From CAZEHS01 sp964424355 (GTDB taxonomy: Bacteria; Bacillota; Clostridia; Peptostreptococcales; Acidaminobacteraceae): a stretch of DNA of 64,000 bases. The notes beneath the pieces were generated by a model. It did no database searches. It was not told the origin of the DNA and worked only from the letters and a program-made list of their open reading frames with translations. Every line of letters starts with the position of its first letter. Positions within the stretch are counted from its first letter, which is position 1. The position numbers were made by a program, and so were the translations under genes. The stretch lies in assembly GCA_964424355.1 (NCBI GenBank), contig CAYRIO010000011.1:16645-80644 (forward strand), read 5' to 3'. This document shows positions 17,033 through 26,617 of the stretch, piece by piece.

Positions 17033-17584
17033 ATGGACCCTATCAGTCAGGTTGTGGGAGAGAATCTCAGAAAGCTCCGTCAGGACCGCAAGCTGTCCCT
17101 TCAGGATTTAGCCGAGCTCTGCGGTGTCAGCAAGAGCATGCTGGGTGAAATTGAGCGGGGCTCCAGCAACCCCACCATCAATGTCATCTGGAAAATCGCC
17201 AACGGGCTCAAGATCCCCTTTACAACCCTGACCACGGCCGCCCGTCCGCCGGTGCAGCTGGTCCGCGCCACGGAGCATCAGGGCTATCTGGCAGGCAAAC
17301 ATTTTGATATCACTACCGTTTTCAAATACAATCCGGATACCCATATGGAGATCTATCAGAAAAATTTCAAAACCGGTGCGGTGCTTAATTCGGATGGGCA
17401 CCCAGGGGTTTACGAATATCTGCTGATCACCTGCGGCGCCCTCACGCTGACAGCCGCAGGAACCACCTACGAGCTGAAAACCGGAGATGCGATCCTGTTT
17501 GAAGCCACCGAGGCGCACAACTACGCAAATGGTTACAAAGAGCCGTGCCAGGCCTATATGATCCTCCACTACGAAGCGCAGTGA
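17033..17584 (+). CDS. XRE-family regulator with cupin sensor domain
   Basis: 183 residues from the ATG at 17033 with AGGTG ahead of it. The N-terminal HTH_3 domain (about 10-65: LRKLRQDRKLSLQDLAELCG ... SMLGEIERGSSNPTI) is followed by a C-terminal double-stranded beta-helix cupin (about 105-180). This HTH-cupin class often controls amino-acid export or catabolism. It is divergent from azlCD, shares a 118-bp promoter region with repeated TATCGCAC sites, and is probably an autoregulated repressor or activator of azlCD. Confidence 0.9.
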   Translation: MDPISQVVGENLRKLRQDRKLSLQDLAELCGVSKSMLGEIERGSSNPTINVIWKIANGLKIPFTTLTTAARPPVQLVRATEHQGYLAGKHFDITTVFKYNPDTHMEIYQKNFKTGAVLNSDGHPGVYEYLLITCGALTLTAAGTTYELKTGDAILFEATEAHNYANGYKEPCQAYMILHYEAQ

Positions 17585-17630
17585 ATACCCAACCGCTTCA
17601 CTCAAATGGATGTCCGCAATTTTCCCAGTA

Positions 17631-17676
17631 AAAAAAGCCTGTAGATTTCTTTTTCAGAAACCTACAGGCTTTTCAA
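17631..17676. terminator. Bidirectional terminator between the XRE regulator and pit
   Basis: AAAAAAGCCTGTAGATTTC and GAAACCTACAGGCTTTTC form a long imperfect stem with A/T tails on both sides, serving the convergent XRE-cupin and pit genes. Confidence 0.85.
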
Positions 17677-17691
17677 TTGAATTTTATAATC

Positions 17692-18696
17692 TTAAACATG
17701 CAACACCAAAGCCATGACCCAGTAGATTACTGCAGCCATGAGGGCGGAGATCGGCAGGGTGATGACCCAGGCAATCAGCATTTTCCGGCCGGTGTTCCAT
17801 TTTACAGCCCGGGGACGGTATGCAGTCCCAACCCCCATGATGGAGGATGCGATGACATGGGTGGTGCTGACCGGCAGCCCCAGGTGCGTGGCGCCGAAGA
17901 TGATGATGGCCGATGACAGGTCTGCTGCCACACCGCTGAGGGGGCGGATCTTAACGATCTGTGTCCCGACGGTCTTAATGATCCGCCAGCCGCCCGCAGA
18001 AGTCCCCAGTGCCATCGCAAGCGCACAGGATACTTTGACCCACAAGGGGATGGCGCCTCCGGTATGGTACCCGGTCGTCATCAGGGCCATCGTGATGATC
18101 CCCATGGATTTTTGGGCATCGTTGGTGCCATGGCTGAACGCTTGGATGGCGACCGTCAGCACTTGAAATTTACGGAGATTCTGATTGGTCTGATGTAGAT
18201 TGGCTCGCCTGAAAAGAACCTTGAGGATCTGCAGGAAAACATAACCCAGGACAAATGCCATGACCGGAGACGTGATCAGGGACTGGATGATTTTAAGGAA
18301 ACCTGCCATTTTAAGGATTGCCCAGCCATTGCTCATGACCGCTGCACCGGCAATGGAGCCGATCAGCGTATGGGAGGAGGAGCTGGGAATCCCGAAGTAC
18401 CAGGTGACGAGGTTCCAGATGATTGCGGAGATCAGGGCTGCCATGATCACGACAGCGCCGTTATGAATGTGGTAGGGATCCACGATATCCTTGGCGATGG
18501 TTTTTGCAACGCCAGTGAACGCAACCGCACCCAGAAAGTTCATGAATGCCGCCAGCATAATCGCGGTCCGGAGCCGAAGAGCCCGGGTGGATACCGCGGT
18601 AGCAATGGCGTTTGCCGTATCGTGGAATCCGTTGATAAAGTCAAACCCTAAAGCCAGAATGACTGTGATTGCTACAATGATTATTGTTCCGTCCAT
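17692..18696 (-). CDS. pit: PiT-family inorganic phosphate transporter
   Basis: 334 residues from the ATG at 18696, preceded by AGGTGG; an in-frame GTG at 18705 lies in that ribosome site. Two inverted halves are visible. The PiT signatures are GFDFINGFHDTANAIAT near the N-terminus and FSHGTNDAQKSMG in the second half, with about ten membrane helices. It imports phosphate (as metal-phosphate) with H+ or Na+. The upstream gene encodes its usual DUF47/PhoU-like partner. Confidence 0.93.
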   Translation of the reverse strand: MDGTIIIVAITVILALGFDFINGFHDTANAIATAVSTRALRLRTAIMLAAFMNFLGAVAFTGVAKTIAKDIVDPYHIHNGAVVIMAALISAIIWNLVTWYFGIPSSSSHTLIGSIAGAAVMSNGWAILKMAGFLKIIQSLITSPVMAFVLGYVFLQILKVLFRRANLHQTNQNLRKFQVLTVAIQAFSHGTNDAQKSMGIITMALMTTGYHTGGAIPLWVKVSCALAMALGTSAGGWRIIKTVGTQIVKIRPLSGVAADLSSAIIIFGATHLGLPVSTTHVIASSIMGVGTAYRPRAVKWNTGRKMLIAWVITLPISALMAAVIYWVMALVLHV

Positions 18697-18705
18697 GGAT
18701 GCCAC

Positions 18706-19332
18706 CTATGCATTCTTCAGAATGATGGTGCCCAAAACTCGTGAAACCCGGCTGCATCGCTCCATGGTCTTTTGCATCGCCTCATACAGCTCTTTTTCCT
18801 GAATGATTTTAATGGGGTTGTCCTTGTATTCCGTAAACAGGCGCTTGATGGCTTTCCGGCCTAAGAGGTCGCAGGAATCGACATACCCATATATTTTTGT
18901 AATCTGATAATTCATATCCGGGAACTTCTTGTCACAAAGCAAAACAACGCAGTCATATATTTCATCGCAGCATTTGCTCACGTATTGGCTGAACATCACC
19001 ATTTCATCAGTGGCAGGACAGATATCGTACATTTCAAACCGGGCGGCACATTCGTCCATCCAGTTGAGAACGCTGTCAATCCGTTCAGCCAGATGCAGGA
19101 TATCTTCCCGCTCAATGGGAGTGATCAGGGAAAGATCCAATTGCTTAGAGATATCAATAACCAGAGCCTGACCCTTTACTTCAAAAGCTTTCAGCTTTGA
19201 GGAGAAGGATGCCAAATCTTCCGGGGTCTTAATTTTGAATCCGTAAAACACCTGGCCGGCTTCTTTATTGACCTGGGCCAGTTCCAACAGTAATTGGAAC
19301 AACTTGTCTTTCTCTCTACTCATGAAAATCAC
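18706..19332 (-). CDS. DUF47 (PhoU-like) regulator of phosphate transport
   Basis: 208 residues if started at the GTG at 19332, the first start with a good site (GGAGGGACTAACC). A longer frame to 19500 lacks family similarity and a ribosome site. The protein is an all-helical PhoU-like bundle with KDKLFQLLLELAQVNKEA at the N-terminus and conserved acidic residues (HLAERIDSVLNWMDE) that may bind metal. DUF47 proteins are almost always paired with Pit and modulate it. The stop codon directly abuts the pit leader. Confidence 0.85.
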   Translation of the reverse strand: MIFMSREKDKLFQLLLELAQVNKEAGQVFYGFKIKTPEDLASFSSKLKAFEVKGQALVIDISKQLDLSLITPIEREDILHLAERIDSVLNWMDECAARFEMYDICPATDEMVMFSQYVSKCCDEIYDCVVLLCDKKFPDMNYQITKIYGYVDSCDLLGRKAIKRLFTEYKDNPIKIIQEKELYEAMQKTMERCSRVSRVLGTIILKNA

Positions 19333-19554
19333 GGTTAGTCCCTCCGTCTTTGTGGGTGCGAGTGTGAACACAGTATAGCCATTTTCCTTCATAGGATAAC
19401 ATAGAATTAACACAAAGCCAGTGTTATCCGGCAGAATTAACGTGTTTTTAACAAAACAGTTCTTTCCATTATCCAGCGGTTCCATACGCGTACCGCTCAA
19501 CGGTATCTATCCCCTTTGTGTGCCGAGTTTTTCTTGGGGATTAAACAATATTCC

Positions 19555-19610
19555 TTGGGCCTCCGGAAAAACCGGGTGTATAATGAAGTTGCGGTAAATG
19601 CAAAGCATTT
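19555..19610 (+). promoter_or_regulatory. znuACB promoter with downstream palindrome
   Basis: TATAAT at 19579-19584 follows TTGGGC (19555-19560) after 18 bp. Just after the start point lies AAATGC-AAA-GCATTT (19596-19610), a perfect 6-3-6 inverted repeat suited to a metal-dependent repressor. It does not match the usual Zur, MntR or AdcR consensus closely, so the regulator is open. Confidence 0.6.
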
Positions 19611-19627
19611 GCGTATAGGAGGATCAC

Positions 19628-20548
19628 ATGAAGACCATCAAGAATCGACTTCTGACAGTGTCGCTGATTCTAGCACTCGCCCTTCCGCTATTTTCCGGGT
19701 GCGGGCAGACGCCGTCAGGAACTGCACCGATACGCGCGGAGAAAAAGACGTTTCAGATCATCACCTCGTTCTACCCCATGGCGGTGCTTACCAAGAATGT
19801 CACAGCGGGCATCGCCGATGTCACGGTCACCAATATGACAGAGGCACAAACCGGTTGTCTCCATGATTACCAGCTGAGCCCGGACAACCTGAAGCTTCTT
19901 GAGAGTGCCGACGCCTTTGTCATCAACGGCGCAGGCATGGAAGCCTTTTTGGATAAGGTCCTGGCTCAAGATCCCGATTTGAAGATTGTGGAAGCAGCCA
20001 AGGGGATCCCCCTGGTCAAGGACGCCTCCGGCGAAGACAATCCCCATGTTTGGGTGGGAATCGCCGGTGCCATTGCCGAAGTGAAGAATATAAGCAGCCA
20101 GCTGTCCGAAATCGACCCTGCCCATCAGGAACAGTACCAAGCCAACGCCGATACCTACATTAAAAAACTGGAGACCCTCCGGGATAAGATGCACCATGAG
20201 CTGGACGGGTATGCAGGCCAAAAGATCATCACCTTCCACGAAGCGTTCCCTTACTTCGCCCAGGAATTCAATCTGGAGATCGCCGCCGTCATCGAGCGGG
20301 AGCCCGGCTCTGAACCTTCCGCCCGCGAACTCTCCCAAACCATCGATACCGTTAGCCGACAAAACGTGAAAGCCCTCTTCGCCGAGCCCCAGTATCCGGC
20401 CAAGGTGGCGCAAACCATCGCTCAGGAAACCGGGTTGAAGGTCTTTTATCTGGACCCGGCAGCCAGCGGATCCGGGGATGCGCCGCTGGACAGCTATGAA
20501 AAGATCATGGACGCCAACCTCCTTGTTTTGAAAGAGGCCCTCCAATGA
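19628..20548 (+). CDS. znuA: Zinc/manganese ABC transporter substrate-binding lipoprotein (ZnuA-like)
   Basis: 306 residues. Signal peptide with lipobox LFSGC marks a membrane-anchored lipoprotein. Cluster A-I ligands are visible: His in CLHDYQLSP, His in NPHVWVG, His/Glu in TFHEAFPYFA, and a late acidic residue. It captures a divalent metal, probably Zn2+, for the ZnuC/ZnuB importer encoded next. The His-rich loop of many ZnuA proteins is absent. RBS AGGAGG precedes the ATG; the stop overlaps the next start (ATGA). Confidence 0.88.
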   Translation: MKTIKNRLLTVSLILALALPLFSGCGQTPSGTAPIRAEKKTFQIITSFYPMAVLTKNVTAGIADVTVTNMTEAQTGCLHDYQLSPDNLKLLESADAFVINGAGMEAFLDKVLAQDPDLKIVEAAKGIPLVKDASGEDNPHVWVGIAGAIAEVKNISSQLSEIDPAHQEQYQANADTYIKKLETLRDKMHHELDGYAGQKIITFHEAFPYFAQEFNLEIAAVIEREPGSEPSARELSQTIDTVSRQNVKALFAEPQYPAKVAQTIAQETGLKVFYLDPAASGSGDAPLDSYEKIMDANLLVLKEALQ

Positions 20549-21339
20549 CACCTTTAGATGAAAGAAGTATTCTCCTGCCGACCCCACTGTGCCGTGGCCG
20601 CTGCTGTACCCGCATCGAGCAGCTTGGCGTCACGTTGGGCGGCGTGGAGATCCTGAAGGATATCAGCCTGCATATCCACTGCCGGGAATTCACCGCTTTG
20701 ATCGGCCCCAACGGCGCCGGAAAGAGCACCCTTCTGAAAGCCATGCTGGGGCAGCTCCCCTATTCCGGGAAGATGAACTATATGGACGAGCTTTTCACCA
20801 CAGAGGTGAAGCCCATCATCGGTTATGTACCCCAGACACTGACCTTCGATACCGGCACGCCTATCAGTGTTTCCGACCTGTTCCAGGGGGCGCTTTCAAA
20901 ACGCCCGGTTTGGTTGGGTTCCAACCGCAAAAATAGGCTCCGCACTTTAGAAGCCCTCTCCGTGGTGGGGGCAGAGGCTCTACTTCATCGCAGGATAGGG
21001 GCGCTTTCCGGCGGGGAGATGCAGCGGATCCTGCTGGCCCTGGCTTTGATCCCTTCTCCAGATCTCTTGTTTTTGGATGAGCCCATCTCGGGGGTGGACC
21101 AAAACGGAACCGCCCGTTTCTATGAGACCGTTTCCGACCTGCGAAAGGTCTTCGATCTCTCCATCATTCTCGTGTCCCATGATTTTGATCTGGTGGCCCG
21201 CCATGCGGACCGGGTTGTCTTGCTCAATCAGGTCATGCTGGCCAATGGAAGCCCTGAGGACGTTTTCTCCGGAAGTCATTTTAAAACGCTTTTTCCCGGT
21301 TACAGCGCCTTAATCTCCACTGAAAAGGCGGTGTTATGA
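20545..21339 (+). CDS. znuC: Metal ABC transporter ATPase (ZnuC-like)
   Basis: 264 residues. Walker A GPNGAGKST, signature LSGGEMQR, Walker B LLFLDEP and the switch His in LVSHDFD are all present. The N-terminal extension with CRGRCC before the conserved beta-strand is unusual for the family. Overlaps of 4 bp with znuA and znuB indicate one operon. It energises divalent metal uptake. Confidence 0.9.
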   Translation: MTPLDERSILLPTPLCRGRCCTRIEQLGVTLGGVEILKDISLHIHCREFTALIGPNGAGKSTLLKAMLGQLPYSGKMNYMDELFTTEVKPIIGYVPQTLTFDTGTPISVSDLFQGALSKRPVWLGSNRKNRLRTLEALSVVGAEALLHRRIGALSGGEMQRILLALALIPSPDLLFLDEPISGVDQNGTARFYETVSDLRKVFDLSIILVSHDFDLVARHADRVVLLNQVMLANGSPEDVFSGSHFKTLFPGYSALISTEKAVL

Positions 21340-22214
21340 TGGATTTCCTCTATGGACTCATCAGCTTTCTCCCGGTAGAATGGGCCCAGCCCGGGCATCT
21401 GCAGTTCATGAAGCACGCATTTCTGGCGATTCTCCTGATTGCGCCCCTCTATGGACTTCTGGGGACCCTGGTGGTGAACAACCGCATGGCCTTCTTCTCC
21501 GATGCCCTGGGGCACGGCGCCTTCACCGGCATTGCCATCGGCAGCATCCTGGGTTTTGCGCTGCCCGCAGTATCGGCCCTGCTCTTTTCGGTGGTATTTT
21601 CCATCATCATCACGTTGGTGAAATACCGCAGCAAACTGGCCAGCGACACCATTATCGGGGTCTTTTCCTCCGCTGCCATTGCCCTGGGGATATTTCTAGG
21701 AACCTTGGATGGCCGGAATTTCAATAAACTGACCGGTTTCCTCATCGGGGACCTACTCAGTGTCCGCCCCATAGAAATAGCAGAGCTTGCCCTGGTACTG
21801 GCAGCGGTCCTGCTCCTCTGGATTTTTCTCTACAATCCCATGCAGCTGGTCACCATCAACGCCAGCCTGGCAGGAAGCCGGGGAGTCCGACCCATGGCCA
21901 TGGAGATGGTCTTCACGACCGCCATCGCCTGTGTGGTCACCCTGACCATGGGGTGGATCGGCCTGCTGGTGATCAATGCCTTTATGGTGCTGCCGGCAGC
22001 AGCCGCCCGGAACATCTCCGGCAACACCCGGCAATTCCATCTCTTCACGTTGCTCTTCGCCTGGTTCTCCGGAATCGCTGGCCTTCAGATCTCCTATGCA
22101 CTGGGCACAGCCACGGGCTCCACCATCGTATTGGTTGCGACTCTGATTTTCACGGTGTGTTCGATGCGGGGCATTTCAGAATGGACCATGGCCCTGTTTT
22201 CTAAAAAAAGCTAG
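21336..22214 (+). CDS. znuB: Metal ABC transporter permease (ZnuB-like)
   Basis: 292 residues, about eight membrane helices of the ABC-3 family, with the signature GHGAFTGIAIGSILGF and the GWIGLLVINAFMVLPAAAAR loop that contacts the ATPase. The start overlaps the znuC stop. It forms the membrane channel of the Zn/Mn importer. Confidence 0.92.
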   Translation: MMDFLYGLISFLPVEWAQPGHLQFMKHAFLAILLIAPLYGLLGTLVVNNRMAFFSDALGHGAFTGIAIGSILGFALPAVSALLFSVVFSIIITLVKYRSKLASDTIIGVFSSAAIALGIFLGTLDGRNFNKLTGFLIGDLLSVRPIEIAELALVLAAVLLLWIFLYNPMQLVTINASLAGSRGVRPMAMEMVFTTAIACVVTLTMGWIGLLVINAFMVLPAAAARNISGNTRQFHLFTLLFAWFSGIAGLQISYALGTATGSTIVLVATLIFTVCSMRGISEWTMALFSKKS

Positions 22215-22225
22215 CCTCCTGCGAA

Positions 22226-22266
22226 TAAAAATCCTTCCCGAGCAAATCGGTTGGGATTTTTTTGTG
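22226..22266 (+). terminator. Rho-independent terminator of znuACB
   Basis: AAATCC-tt-CCCGA and TCGG-ttg-GGATTT form a two-part stem around GCAAA, followed by seven T's ending near 22263. Confidence 0.8.
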
Positions 22267-22329
22267 AATCGGGGTATTAATTTAAGCAATCGCTATTTCG
22301 CTTTTCCTTGAAAACATCACGGAGGCCCC

Positions 22330-24159
22330 ATGGCAAAGTTCAGATTTTTCCGATTCAAATCAATTCGCACGGTCCTGGTCCTGCCCGTCATCCTGTCATT
22401 CGTCATCGCAACGGCTCTGGTGACCGTCCTCGTTTACAACAACAGTCAAAAGGCGCTGAACAGCGTGCTGGCCGAGCTGCAGCAAACCATGATTGTCCTG
22501 GTGACAACCGATATGAACGGTCGACTGGACCAGGCCATCCAATTGAACCGATTCCATGAGGATGCACTGAAACGGAGAATCCTTCAGTTGGATTCCCCTG
22601 CTGTGCGGGAACGGTATTTTACCATGATGCTGCAACGGTACCCTGATGTGGCCATGACTTATATCGGCTTACCGGATGGCCAGTTCTACGGCGCCCGGCG
22701 GAATCCGGACGGTTCCATGGATGTGGCGCGGAACAGCCGGGACACCCAGGGGAATTCGGATTATTTCGCTATCAATGCTCTGGGTGAAGGCACCACATTC
22801 CTGCAGCGATTTGAAAATTTCGATCCCCGCAAAAGGCCCTGGTATCAGAACGCCATCAAAACCAAACAAGTATCCTTCGGGGATCTTTACAGCCACTTCA
22901 TTTTTAAAGAACCCACCCTCACCGCCAGCTTGCCGATTTATGAAAACGGGCAGCTGAAAGCGGTCTTCGGGGTGGACTACATGATGACTTGGTTGGGAGA
23001 AACCTTGAAAAAACTGCCTATTGGAGCGCACGGCCAGGTCTTTATCGTCGATGAGCAGCAGCGGCTGGTTGCCTCCTCCTCCGGGGAGCCGGTTTTCAGG
23101 CTGATCGGTGGCAAATCGACGAATTTCCCGGCAGCTGAAAGCACGAATCCAGTGACCAAAGCCGCCTTGGCACAACCGGTGGACACGACAACCAACGTCT
23201 TCACGTCTTTTAAAATCGATGGGGATGAATATATTCTCGGGGTTGAACACTATATATACCAAAGTATCCATTGGAACATTTATACCGTCATCGCCAGAAA
23301 TGATTTTCTCTATGAGACCAACAAAACCCTGTCTGCAGCCCTGCAGACCCTCCTGATTCTCACCGGCCTCTTCATCCTGTATGCCCTGGTCCTCACACAG
23401 CAGATCGTCAAGCCGATTGTCCTTCTGAACACCAGTGCCAAGCGGCTGTCTGGCGGTGTCTATGAACCCATTGGCGGCAAACCCCGACAGGACGAACTGG
23501 GCGAGCTGACAGACAGCTTCAACATCATGGGCGGCAGATTAACCGCTTTGGTCAACCACTTGGAAGAAGAAGTGGCTTATCGCACAACCCAGCTTGAAGA
23601 AAAAAACGTCCTGCTGAAAGAGCTCTCCTATCTCGATGAATTGGCGCAAATTCCGAACAGACGCCGGTTCGATGAATTTTTTCAGCAGGCGGTGGAACTC
23701 TCTGCGCGGAATAAACACCCGCTTTGTCTGATGATGCTGGACATCGACCATTTCAAGAAATTCAACGACATCTACGGCCATGTGGCAGGAGACCACTGCA
23801 TCCAGGCCGTTGGCAGTGTTATGAAACATTCTGTGCACCGCAGCATCGATCTGACCGCACGATACGGCGGCGAAGAATTCGCCGTGGTCCTCCTGGACCC
23901 CTCCACGGAAAGTGCTGTGAAGATTGCTGAAGCCATTCGGGCAGGCATTTTTGCACTGTCCCTTCGCCATGCGGGTTCCGAATGGCAGGTGGTCACCATC
24001 AGCATCGGCCTGGTCATCGGCATCGCTGAAGCCCATCACTCCGCTGAAAACATCATCCAGCAGGCCGACGCGGCGCTTTACAAAGCCAAGGAAGGCGGCA
24101 GGAACCGGATTGAGGTGGCCGAGCTTCAGGCATTCCACCCAGAAACACCCCCTCAATGA
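22330..24159 (+). CDS. Membrane diguanylate cyclase: Cache sensor, HAMP, GGDEF
   Basis: 609 residues. A membrane helix (about 15-37), an extracytoplasmic dCache-type domain (about 40-335), a second helix and HAMP (about 340-410), then a GGDEF domain. The active motif is YGGEEF, a functional variant. RSID lies exactly 5 residues before it, the RxxD I-site for product inhibition by c-di-GMP. It is predicted to make c-di-GMP in response to an external small molecule. It stands alone between two terminators. It could feed the GEMM riboswitch of the adhesin at 8.4-11.5 kb. Confidence 0.9.
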   Translation: MAKFRFFRFKSIRTVLVLPVILSFVIATALVTVLVYNNSQKALNSVLAELQQTMIVLVTTDMNGRLDQAIQLNRFHEDALKRRILQLDSPAVRERYFTMMLQRYPDVAMTYIGLPDGQFYGARRNPDGSMDVARNSRDTQGNSDYFAINALGEGTTFLQRFENFDPRKRPWYQNAIKTKQVSFGDLYSHFIFKEPTLTASLPIYENGQLKAVFGVDYMMTWLGETLKKLPIGAHGQVFIVDEQQRLVASSSGEPVFRLIGGKSTNFPAAESTNPVTKAALAQPVDTTTNVFTSFKIDGDEYILGVEHYIYQSIHWNIYTVIARNDFLYETNKTLSAALQTLLILTGLFILYALVLTQQIVKPIVLLNTSAKRLSGGVYEPIGGKPRQDELGELTDSFNIMGGRLTALVNHLEEEVAYRTTQLEEKNVLLKELSYLDELAQIPNRRRFDEFFQQAVELSARNKHPLCLMMLDIDHFKKFNDIYGHVAGDHCIQAVGSVMKHSVHRSIDLTARYGGEEFAVVLLDPSTESAVKIAEAIRAGIFALSLRHAGSEWQVVTISIGLVIGIAEAHHSAENIIQQADAALYKAKEGGRNRIEVAELQAFHPETPPQ

Positions 24160-24196
24160 ACAGAGCCTGCCTGCTGATGATCGTTATTCTACCATG

Positions 24197-24246
24197 CAAA
24201 ACGCCCCCGCTCACATTGCTTGAAACAATGGAGCGGAGGCGTTTCT
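24197..24246. terminator. Terminator shared by the GGDEF gene and citG
   Basis: AAAACGCCCCCGCTC and GAGCGGAGGCGTTTC form a long stem with short T tails on either strand, between two convergent genes. Confidence 0.8.
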
Positions 24247-24256
24247 TTATGGGGTT

Positions 24257-25138
24257 TTATCCTCTTGCGGCCTGATCATGATCAATTTCCCACGTATGCA
24301 AAAACACCGTTACCGCCAGCAGATCTGCCGATCCCCCTGGGCTGACCCACTGCCGGATACACCACTGATCGAAATCCCGAACGGCGGCCATTCCCTTGGA
24401 ACTGAAGGCACCGCCCTGTTCCAGAATCTCGCGGGCTTTCTTCTGAACTGTGCCCAGCATTGCCAGATCGTGACGCCCCAGGATGTTGGAATCTTCTGAA
24501 TGTGCCATGATTCGGAGCAGCAGCTCCACCAAAAGGGTATTGGTATCGACGGCGGCCCACTTTTCCCGGATCAGAGGGAGGGATACCTGCCGGACAGTCT
24601 GAAACCCGCCAGCCACTTCCCCACGGATCCCTGTGATGCCATGTTTCAGGTAAAGCCGTTCGCCGTAGGTCAGGATCGGCTTCTCAGCCAGGCTCCCAAA
24701 ATCCCGTTCAATGATCCCTGAAACGATTCTTGCCGCTGTATCACACAGGTTTTCTGCAGAAAATCCGGACCCATGCCGCTCTTGGGAGAGCAGACCGGCT
24801 GCCCCGCAAAGCAATCCCATTGAAAATAGGATTCCTTTGTGGGTGTTGACGCCCCCTGTGACCTTCAGCATCTCATGCTCTGCGTCAATCCCAATGGCGC
24901 GGATGGCGGGAAGCAAAGCCTCGGCCATGCCTTCGTGGGAGGCTCCGGCTAGAAAACACTTGGAAAAGGCCGGTCCCAAAGCAGCTGCGCTTCTAAAAAA
25001 GGTAAAAATATCCATGTCGTTGTGGGCGCCGGTATTGTGGCTATCCACCAGCCCGGGTTTGGGTGTCGCCGCCACTTCGTAAAGCAGGGCCTGGGTCGCC
25101 AGGGCTTCTATTCTTCTCGCCTGATTCTCAGTTTTCAA
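24257..25138 (-). CDS. citG: Triphosphoribosyl-dephospho-CoA synthase (CitG/MdcB family)
   Basis: 293 residues. The family core is clear: LLYEVAATPKPGLVDSHNTGAHNDMD near the N-terminus and VTGGVNTHKGILFSMGLL in the middle. CitG makes the precursor of the prosthetic group of citrate lyase or malonate decarboxylase from ATP and dephospho-CoA. No lyase or decarboxylase gene is in the window. Its ATG overlaps the stop of the sensor kinase (ATGA), so it is translated as the third gene of a response regulator-kinase-citG operon, an unusual association. Confidence 0.88.
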   Translation of the reverse strand: MKTENQARRIEALATQALLYEVAATPKPGLVDSHNTGAHNDMDIFTFFRSAAALGPAFSKCFLAGASHEGMAEALLPAIRAIGIDAEHEMLKVTGGVNTHKGILFSMGLLCGAAGLLSQERHGSGFSAENLCDTAARIVSGIIERDFGSLAEKPILTYGERLYLKHGITGIRGEVAGGFQTVRQVSLPLIREKWAAVDTNTLLVELLLRIMAHSEDSNILGRHDLAMLGTVQKKAREILEQGGAFSSKGMAAVRDFDQWCIRQWVSPGGSADLLAVTVFLHTWEIDHDQAARG

Positions 25139-26613
25139 AAGACGCCCCCCTCATTGGTGATGGGATCCCAACGTTCCAAAGCCAGCCGGAAGCAGGCGCC
25201 AGGATTGCCGTTCTCCACGGATACGTCCCCCCCATGCCGGTCGGTCACCGCCTTGACGATGGCCAGTCCCAACCCGAATTTTCCGTTTCTGCCACGATAG
25301 AAGCGTTCGAACAGACGGGGCAGGTCATCGAGACAAACGCCCTCGCCATCGTCTTGGATCGTAAAAACAGCCAGCCCTGGCTCTTCCGCCGTCACCGCGA
25401 TGATGAGATTCGTCCGGGCATGACGAATACCGTTGCTGATCAGGTTATTGAATGCCCTGGAAAGTTTTTCGGCATCCGCAGTAATCCAGATTTCCTCCGG
25501 ACTGAATTTCATCTGAAGTACAATCCCTGCCTGATCTGCCCCGCTGCGCATCCGATTGGCGCATTCTCTGACGAGACCATTCAGCTCGACGGGGTTGAAT
25601 TCGTAAACCTCCTCCAGCGCATCCAGCCGTGACAGGTATAAAAGGTTTTCCACCAGCCGGGTCAGCCTTTGGGTTTCCGACAGGATGATCTCCGCCGCCG
25701 GTTCCGATTGGACCACATGGTGTCGGATCCCTTCTGCATGACTCTGAATTGCCATCAAAGGGGTTCTGAATTCATGGGAAACATTTTGCAGGAATGTTTT
25801 CTGAGCCTGATCGTGCTTCTCCAGCATCTCTGACAGGTGATTAACCGTGTCCACCAAGCCCTGAAGCTCTTCGTCCACCGGCAGGGTCAGCTGTCTGCCA
25901 TATTTCCGGTCCGCCAGAACCCGGATATGTCGGTCCAGCTCCGCAAAAGGCGCACAGACCATTTGTGCCAGATGCGACGAAAACAGCACCATGACCCCGG
26001 CGGAAAAAATCAGAATGGCTAAGAGAATCAGGTTGAGCGCTCCCTGGATCTGATCCATCTTGGCGAGGCTGCTATAAAGGACCACCCAGCCCAATCCGAA
26101 GGTGTTCTTATCCGAAACAGGCTTCGATACCGCGATATACTTGGTTTCCCCCAGGGTGAATATGACAGACTCTTTTGCCGTCCCCTGTTTCAAGGTCAGT
26201 TCTTTCAGCCGTGCCTCCAGAGCCGGTTCAATCTTCAAGAATTGATCCTGGGGCACCGATATCCGCTTCCCCTCTGTATCCAGCAGGATGTAATCCGCAT
26301 CCAGTACAGATAGGGGCTCTCTGAGAGAACGATCCAGCATGAAGTAGAACAGGGACACGTCCCGGAATAAGAACCCAACGTCCGGCGGCGGTCCCATCTG
26401 GAACAACGGTTCCTTCGGCGGAAAAAATTCCGGACCTCTCAGGAGCGCCAGCTCTTCGGTACGCTCAGCGATCATCTCCATCTGCCCCGTGATGCTGCGT
26501 TCAAAGTAGCGTTTGACCGCGACGTTGAAAATCACAGCGGTCAGCAGCATGAGGAGCAGGATGACAGCAACATTGTATTTGAGGATCCGCCAGCGTATCG
26601 TGGTTTTTTTCAC
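25135..26613 (-). CDS. Sensor histidine kinase of the citG-linked two-component system
   Basis: 492 residues from the GTG at 26613, which follows GGAGG by 9 nt and lies 4 bp after the regulator stop; an ATG at 26643 would overlap the regulator. Two membrane helices (about 12-35 and 195-215) enclose a sensor domain of about 155 residues with a Pro/Phe-rich segment (GPEFFPPKEPLF). HAMP-like region, HisKA with NVSHEFRTPLMA, and HATPase_c with NLISNGIRHA, DDGEGV and FGLGLAIVKAV follow. The signal is unknown. Confidence 0.9.
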   Translation of the reverse strand: MKKTTIRWRILKYNVAVILLLMLLTAVIFNVAVKRYFERSITGQMEMIAERTEELALLRGPEFFPPKEPLFQMGPPPDVGFLFRDVSLFYFMLDRSLREPLSVLDADYILLDTEGKRISVPQDQFLKIEPALEARLKELTLKQGTAKESVIFTLGETKYIAVSKPVSDKNTFGLGWVVLYSSLAKMDQIQGALNLILLAILIFSAGVMVLFSSHLAQMVCAPFAELDRHIRVLADRKYGRQLTLPVDEELQGLVDTVNHLSEMLEKHDQAQKTFLQNVSHEFRTPLMAIQSHAEGIRHHVVQSEPAAEIILSETQRLTRLVENLLYLSRLDALEEVYEFNPVELNGLVRECANRMRSGADQAGIVLQMKFSPEEIWITADAEKLSRAFNNLISNGIRHARTNLIIAVTAEEPGLAVFTIQDDGEGVCLDDLPRLFERFYRGRNGKFGLGLAIVKAVTDRHGGDVSVENGNPGACFRLALERWDPITNEGGVF

Positions 26614-26617
26614 AGGA

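Noticed and set aside
19333..19500. Longer start for the DUF47 protein
   Set aside because: No ribosome site at 19500 and the extension is unlike DUF47; the GTG at 19332 has GGAGGG at ideal spacing.
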